Assembly (NCBI GenBank): GCA_965247505.1
Contig: OZ252020.1
Span: 248,001-312,000, forward strand
From: CAIYRG01 sp965247505
GTDB lineage: Bacteria > Pseudomonadota > Alphaproteobacteria > Micropepsales > Micropepsaceae
Direction: 5' to 3'
DNA: 64,000 bases
The notes under the pieces: generated by a model
What the model was told of the DNA's origin: nothing
What the model saw: the letters and a program-made list of their open reading frames with translations, nothing else
The model's database searches: none
Shown here: one piece after another, positions 60,643 to 64,000 of the stretch
How the letters are laid out: every line of letters begins with the position of its first letter
Numbering within the stretch: the first letter of the stretch is position 1
Program-made: the position numbers and the translations under genes

Positions 60643-61695
60643 TTACCGAATGATCTCTCGTGTCTTGGCCACGACATCATCCGGTGTTGCATAGGCCTCA
60701 GTGACGAGCCGCTGAATCTCTTCTCCTGAAATCGGAATAATTTCCAGACGCTGGCGCGCGGCTTCGCTTAAAAATTGCGGGTCGATAACCGTTGCCGCAA
60801 AGGCTTGTTGCAGTGCTGCCGCACGATCTGCTGGAATATCGGGGGGCGCCATAAAGGGGCGGCCCAAGACCCCGCGCACCAATACCAAACGCATGATCTG
60901 GCGCTCTTCTTCGGTGCGGGCCAAATCCAACATCGAAGGTACATCGGGCAGGTCGGCATGTTTTTGAAATCCCAATTGCAACAGGACTTCAATATTATCA
61001 TTGTCGAGCCAGTGCTGCCGAGTGGATTTGACGCTCGACCATGACCAGGCGCAGCGGCCATCGACCTCGCCCCGCTCCATGGCAAAATTGGCCTCATTGG
61101 CACCGGCATAGCCCGTCACCAAACGAAGGCGTACACCAAGCACGCCCGCAATAAGTTTTACCAACGGGTCGTCGCCCGCTTGACCGGTGCCGGCAACGAT
61201 CAACTCGCGCTCATAAAGCTCATCGAAGCTCTTAATGCCTGTGCGCTCCCAGGCGACACATACGGTCACCTCGTCATTGGCGCTTCCCAGCCAGGTAAAA
61301 TTTGTGGCATCGAAGCGCGCCATTTCGCGTATCCCAACAAGCGGCTCGAAAGGAACGCCGCGATTGACCGTACCAATGACGCTGCCGTCTTTAGGCGCGG
61401 CATTGTAGAGCCAATTGGCGAGCTTCAAGCTGCCGGCGCCATCCATATTGACCACAACGATTGTGGGATTTCCGGGAATGTGCTTGCCGATATGGCGCGC
61501 GACTAATCGTCCGTATGCGTCATATCCGCCTCCGGCGGAAAACCCGATATAGAGCTCAAGCACATGATCTGAATAAAACTCTTCGACGCTTTGGGCATGC
61601 GCTGGCACAATGAAAATGCCGACAATAGAAATAATTGCCGCCAATAATGAAATCAAAACGGCTCTAAGCCCCAAACTCTTCCATCTCATAGCCAT
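60643..61695 (-). CDS. TctC-family tricarboxylate-type receptor, paralog 2
   Basis: The 350-residue protein has a signal peptide (SLGLRAVLISLLAAIISIVG ... AHA-QS) and the same landmarks as paralog 1: LYIGFSAGGGYDAYGRLVAR, VVVNMDGAGSLKLANWLYNA, GTVNRGVPFEPLVG, NFAMERGEVDGRCAWSWSSV. It starts directly at the stop of the upstream molybdenum hydroxylase large subunit, so receptor and enzyme are one operon. Binding and oxidation of the same carboxylic or N-heterocyclic compound is a reasonable inference. No tctA or tctB gene is in the window. Confidence 0.85.
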   Translation of the reverse strand: MAMRWKSLGLRAVLISLLAAIISIVGIFIVPAHAQSVEEFYSDHVLELYIGFSAGGGYDAYGRLVARHIGKHIPGNPTIVVVNMDGAGSLKLANWLYNAAPKDGSVIGTVNRGVPFEPLVGIREMARFDATNFTWLGSANDEVTVCVAWERTGIKSFDELYERELIVAGTGQAGDDPLVKLIAGVLGVRLRLVTGYAGANEANFAMERGEVDGRCAWSWSSVKSTRQHWLDNDNIEVLLQLGFQKHADLPDVPSMLDLARTEEERQIMRLVLVRGVLGRPFMAPPDIPADRAAALQQAFAATVIDPQFLSEAARQRLEIIPISGEEIQRLVTEAYATPDDVVAKTREIIR

Positions 61696-63939
61696 CTAAA
61701 TCAGCGTCTTTACGTATTCGGGTTTGAGCGGCAGCCGATTGGGCCGCCCACCTGTCGCATTTGCAACCGCGTTGGCAAGCGCTGCCGCCGTCGCAACCTG
61801 CCCCGCTTCGCCCGCGGAAGCCCAGGGCAAATCGGGACGCGAAATAAGCCGCGTTTCGACTTCCGGGACTTCCGTAAAGGTGATGATTGGATAGGCGTTC
61901 CAATCGAGGCCAGTGATCTTTTTGCGATCAAAACGCACTTCTTCATGCAGAGCGCGGCTAAGGCCTTGCAACAATCCACCCTCAACCTGATTGATGAGCC
62001 CGTCGGGATTAATGACATGGCCGCAGTCAAAAGCGATAAAGACGCGCTCTAGCTTGATCTTTCCGCTATCGCGTTCAATGTTAACATCGACCACCAGCGC
62101 CGATATGCTTCCGCCCTCTCGCCCGTAGCGGCCCATAGCAATGCCGCGCCCCGCCAATGTGTTGCCATTGCTCTCGGTTTGCGCCGGCGTGCCAGAATTC
62201 CAATTGCTCATCTCGGCAACCGCCTGGAGTACATCGCGCTCGCGCGGATCGGAAACATTATTGAGGCGAAATGCAAGCGGATCGATTCCCGCTTGCCTGC
62301 TCAGCTCGTCAATGAAACGCTCATAGGCGAAGATCGACTGAAACCCTCCCGGCGAGCGCAAGTATATTCCGCGCAGCCAAGGTTCGACATAGATATTGCG
62401 GGCGCGTTTGGCCTCAATGTCGTACCAAAGCGCAGCGCCGCCACCGCTCATCCGTCCCCAGCCCGGCGCACCACCAATCAGATGCCAGGCAATGTGATTG
62501 CCTTTTTCACCGGTCGAATGGCTGGGCGAATATTGAAGATAATCGAATGCGGTGATGCGGCCATTTTCATCGCAAGCCCCTTCAATGCTCATGGTCATGG
62601 CCGGGCTTAAGGGCTCCCAACCATGTTCGTCGTCGCGCATCCATTGCACACGAACCGGGCGGCCAATGATCTGAGACATGATCGCGGCATCGGCGGCGGC
62701 ATCATCGCAAGCGAGCCGCCCATAAGACCCGGATGCCGAATGCCAGATGAGCTGCACATCATCTAAGGCCATGCCAAGCATGGTTGCGATATCGCTGCGA
62801 TCGCCTTGCGGCCATTGCGAACCAGACCAGATTGTCGCGTGTAAGGCATGGACATCGGCAACGGCACAGGACGGTCCGATCATTGCGTGTTCTTGGAAGG
62901 GAAAATTATAGCTCGCTTTGAGCCTATGCTGCCCCCTGGCAAGACCAGCTTCGATATCGCCGTCATTGTAACTCATCAAATCCGCGACGACGGGCTGGTT
63001 GGGCAATTCGTTATAGATTTGATCGAATTCGGGAAGCGGCTCTACTTCGCTCCATTCAGGGCGAAGCGCGCGCGCCGCTTTGATGGCATCTTCTTCCCGG
63101 GGTGCCACAACACCGAGAAAATTGTTTCGGCGCACGAGCTGCGCGCCTGGAATATCGCGGATGGGGGTGTCCGATACGACAAGCAGTATCGATCCCATTG
63201 ATGGTGGGCGAATAATTCGGCCATGCAGCATGTCGGGCACCCGGACATTGTGAACATATTCATATGTCCCGGCGACTTTGGCCGGGATGTCGGGCCGCGG
63301 TATCGATTGGCCGATGACCTGGTAATCCGCAATCGCTTTGAGCGGCGCGCTTTCTTTGAGCATCACGCCGCGCGAGATGTCTTCCACCGTGGTACCGGCT
63401 AGCTCAAGCGTGATCGAAAAATTCTTGCCCCCAATCAGCTCGCCGTAAGAGATACCCTCATCGGGCAAGCCTTTTGGGTGAACGATCCCCTCACTGACTT
63501 CCAAATCCGCTTCGGCAATACCTAATTCTTCCGAGCCAAGTTTTATCAAAGCCGCGCGTGCTTCGGCCGCCGCAATGCGAATGGGCTGCGAACCGCGAAT
63601 GACACTGAGGCTAGCTGTGGTTTTTCCTTGGTCGGGCGTCACACGCGTATCGCCCATAATGACGCGAACACGCCCGACCGGCACATCAAGCTCTTCGGCT
63701 GCAAATTGCGCCAGCACGATTTCGGTGCCGGTGCCCAAATCGACACGTCCGGTATAAACGCTCACGCCGCCGTCGCGCGCGATCGCAATCCAAGAATCGA
63801 GATTGGCGGGATCCAATCCCCGAATAAGGTTTTCCGACTGCGCTGCATTTGCTGTGGCCGCGCCGCCAATCGAAATTCCGACAACAAGCGCGCCAGAGTT
63901 CTGCATAAATTCGCGCCGAGTGGCATTAAGGCGTGTCAT
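61696..63939 (-). CDS. IorB-like molybdenum hydroxylase large subunit, set 2
   Basis: The 747-residue protein has a Tat-like leader (NATRREFMQNSGALVVGISI) and the molybdopterin-binding layout: YTGRVDLGTGTEIVLAQFAA, SYNFPFQEHAMIGPSCAVAD, SASGSYGRLACDDAAADAAI, RVFIAFDCGHVINPDGLINQ, and WASAGEAGQVATAAALANAV with the active-site Glu in GE. It overlaps the upstream 2Fe-2S gene by four bases and is followed at once by a TctC-like receptor. It is a paralog of the product of 52867-55146. Substrate unknown, likely an N-heterocycle or aldehyde. Confidence 0.88.
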   Translation of the reverse strand: MTRLNATRREFMQNSGALVVGISIGGAATANAAQSENLIRGLDPANLDSWIAIARDGGVSVYTGRVDLGTGTEIVLAQFAAEELDVPVGRVRVIMGDTRVTPDQGKTTASLSVIRGSQPIRIAAAEARAALIKLGSEELGIAEADLEVSEGIVHPKGLPDEGISYGELIGGKNFSITLELAGTTVEDISRGVMLKESAPLKAIADYQVIGQSIPRPDIPAKVAGTYEYVHNVRVPDMLHGRIIRPPSMGSILLVVSDTPIRDIPGAQLVRRNNFLGVVAPREEDAIKAARALRPEWSEVEPLPEFDQIYNELPNQPVVADLMSYNDGDIEAGLARGQHRLKASYNFPFQEHAMIGPSCAVADVHALHATIWSGSQWPQGDRSDIATMLGMALDDVQLIWHSASGSYGRLACDDAAADAAIMSQIIGRPVRVQWMRDDEHGWEPLSPAMTMSIEGACDENGRITAFDYLQYSPSHSTGEKGNHIAWHLIGGAPGWGRMSGGGAALWYDIEAKRARNIYVEPWLRGIYLRSPGGFQSIFAYERFIDELSRQAGIDPLAFRLNNVSDPRERDVLQAVAEMSNWNSGTPAQTESNGNTLAGRGIAMGRYGREGGSISALVVDVNIERDSGKIKLERVFIAFDCGHVINPDGLINQVEGGLLQGLSRALHEEVRFDRKKITGLDWNAYPIITFTEVPEVETRLISRPDLPWASAGEAGQVATAAALANAVANATGGRPNRLPLKPEYVKTLI

Positions 63940-64000
63940 ACCGGCTCCACCGCGCCAGCCGCGCGCTCGATCGCACGGATTATTCTAAGATGCGCCCCGC
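63936..64000 (-). CDS. 2Fe-2S subunit of molybdenum hydroxylase, set 2, 3' end only
   Basis: The last 21 codons enter from the right edge and read GAHLRIIRAIERAAGAVEPV, then TGA. This is the C-terminus of an IorA-type small subunit, whose second cluster motif ends CxCGxxxRIxxAIxRAA. The stop overlaps the start of the large subunit gene (ATGA). The rest lies beyond the window. Confidence 0.75.
   Translation of the reverse strand, partial: GAHLRIIRAIERAAGAVEPV

Noticed and set aside
1..64000. CRISPR arrays or rRNA genes
   Set aside because: I saw no regularly spaced repeats with unique spacers and no rRNA-like sequence in the window.

Overview
The window looks like chromosomal DNA of an alphaproteobacterium. 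This rests on a block of housekeeping genes on the minus strand in an arrangement familiar from that class (glmU-glmS, rpiA, gor, class II DAHP synthase, nadE-gltX-cysS-cimA, an Atm1-type exporter) and on the paralog types seen. I do not assign a lower rank.

Region 1 (1 to about 7,950) is an integrated phage-like element cut by the left edge. From right to left it carries a P4-type integrase, an AlpA regulator, two small genes, a large terminase, an accessory zone, an HNH nuclease, an HK97-type major capsid protein and the start of a prohead protease. Capsid before protease, AlpA next to the integrase and the compact size recall capsid-forming satellites (cf-PICI-like) rather than a whole tailed phage. 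Between terminase and HNH gene, each accessory gene is bordered by a decayed copy of the HNH gene's 5' part, a modular layout I consider the most unusual feature here.

Region 2 (8,000 to 13,700) holds a 181-bp end of an IS256-type element, a truncated secreted-protein gene, an ornithine-cyclodeaminase-like gene, an ACMSD-like amidohydrolase, an MFS permease and a Kef-type antiporter. The last two are each broken by a single-base frameshift in or next to a T run.

Region 3 (13,700 to 36,460) is the conserved core: a EutA-like protein, a double cold-shock protein, an Atm1-type ABC exporter, a LOG-family protein, rarD, cimA, cysS, gltX, nadE, a Gfo/Idh oxidoreductase, aroG (class II), gor, rpiA, a TylF-like methyltransferase, glmS, glmU, gph and tRNA-Val(CAC). 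Between gltX and cysS sits a 16-codon leader ORF with three Cys codons and an overlapping hairpin, which suggests cysteine-responsive control of cysS.

Region 4 (36,800 to 64,000) is accessory and unstable. An IS1595-type element with 8-bp target duplications has split a secreted cyclase-family gene. It carries a Panacea (DUF4065) antitoxin with a small toxin candidate and two more small genes. An intact IS256 element and a second IS1595 element follow. The rest is mostly secreted or membrane-linked catabolism: gamma-glutamyltransferase, SLC13 transporter, threonine-synthase-like enzyme, arylsulfotransferase-like protein, two IorAB/xanthine-dehydrogenase-type molybdenum hydroxylase gene sets, two orphan TctC-type receptors, an NMT1/THI5-like binding protein and a cyclopropane-fatty-acid synthase. 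Several genes are broken by in-frame TGA codons (sulfotransferase, DUF6152-like) or frameshifts (ompW-like). Three of the four single-base frameshifts in the window fall in or next to T runs, so sequencing error must be excluded before calling those pseudogenes.
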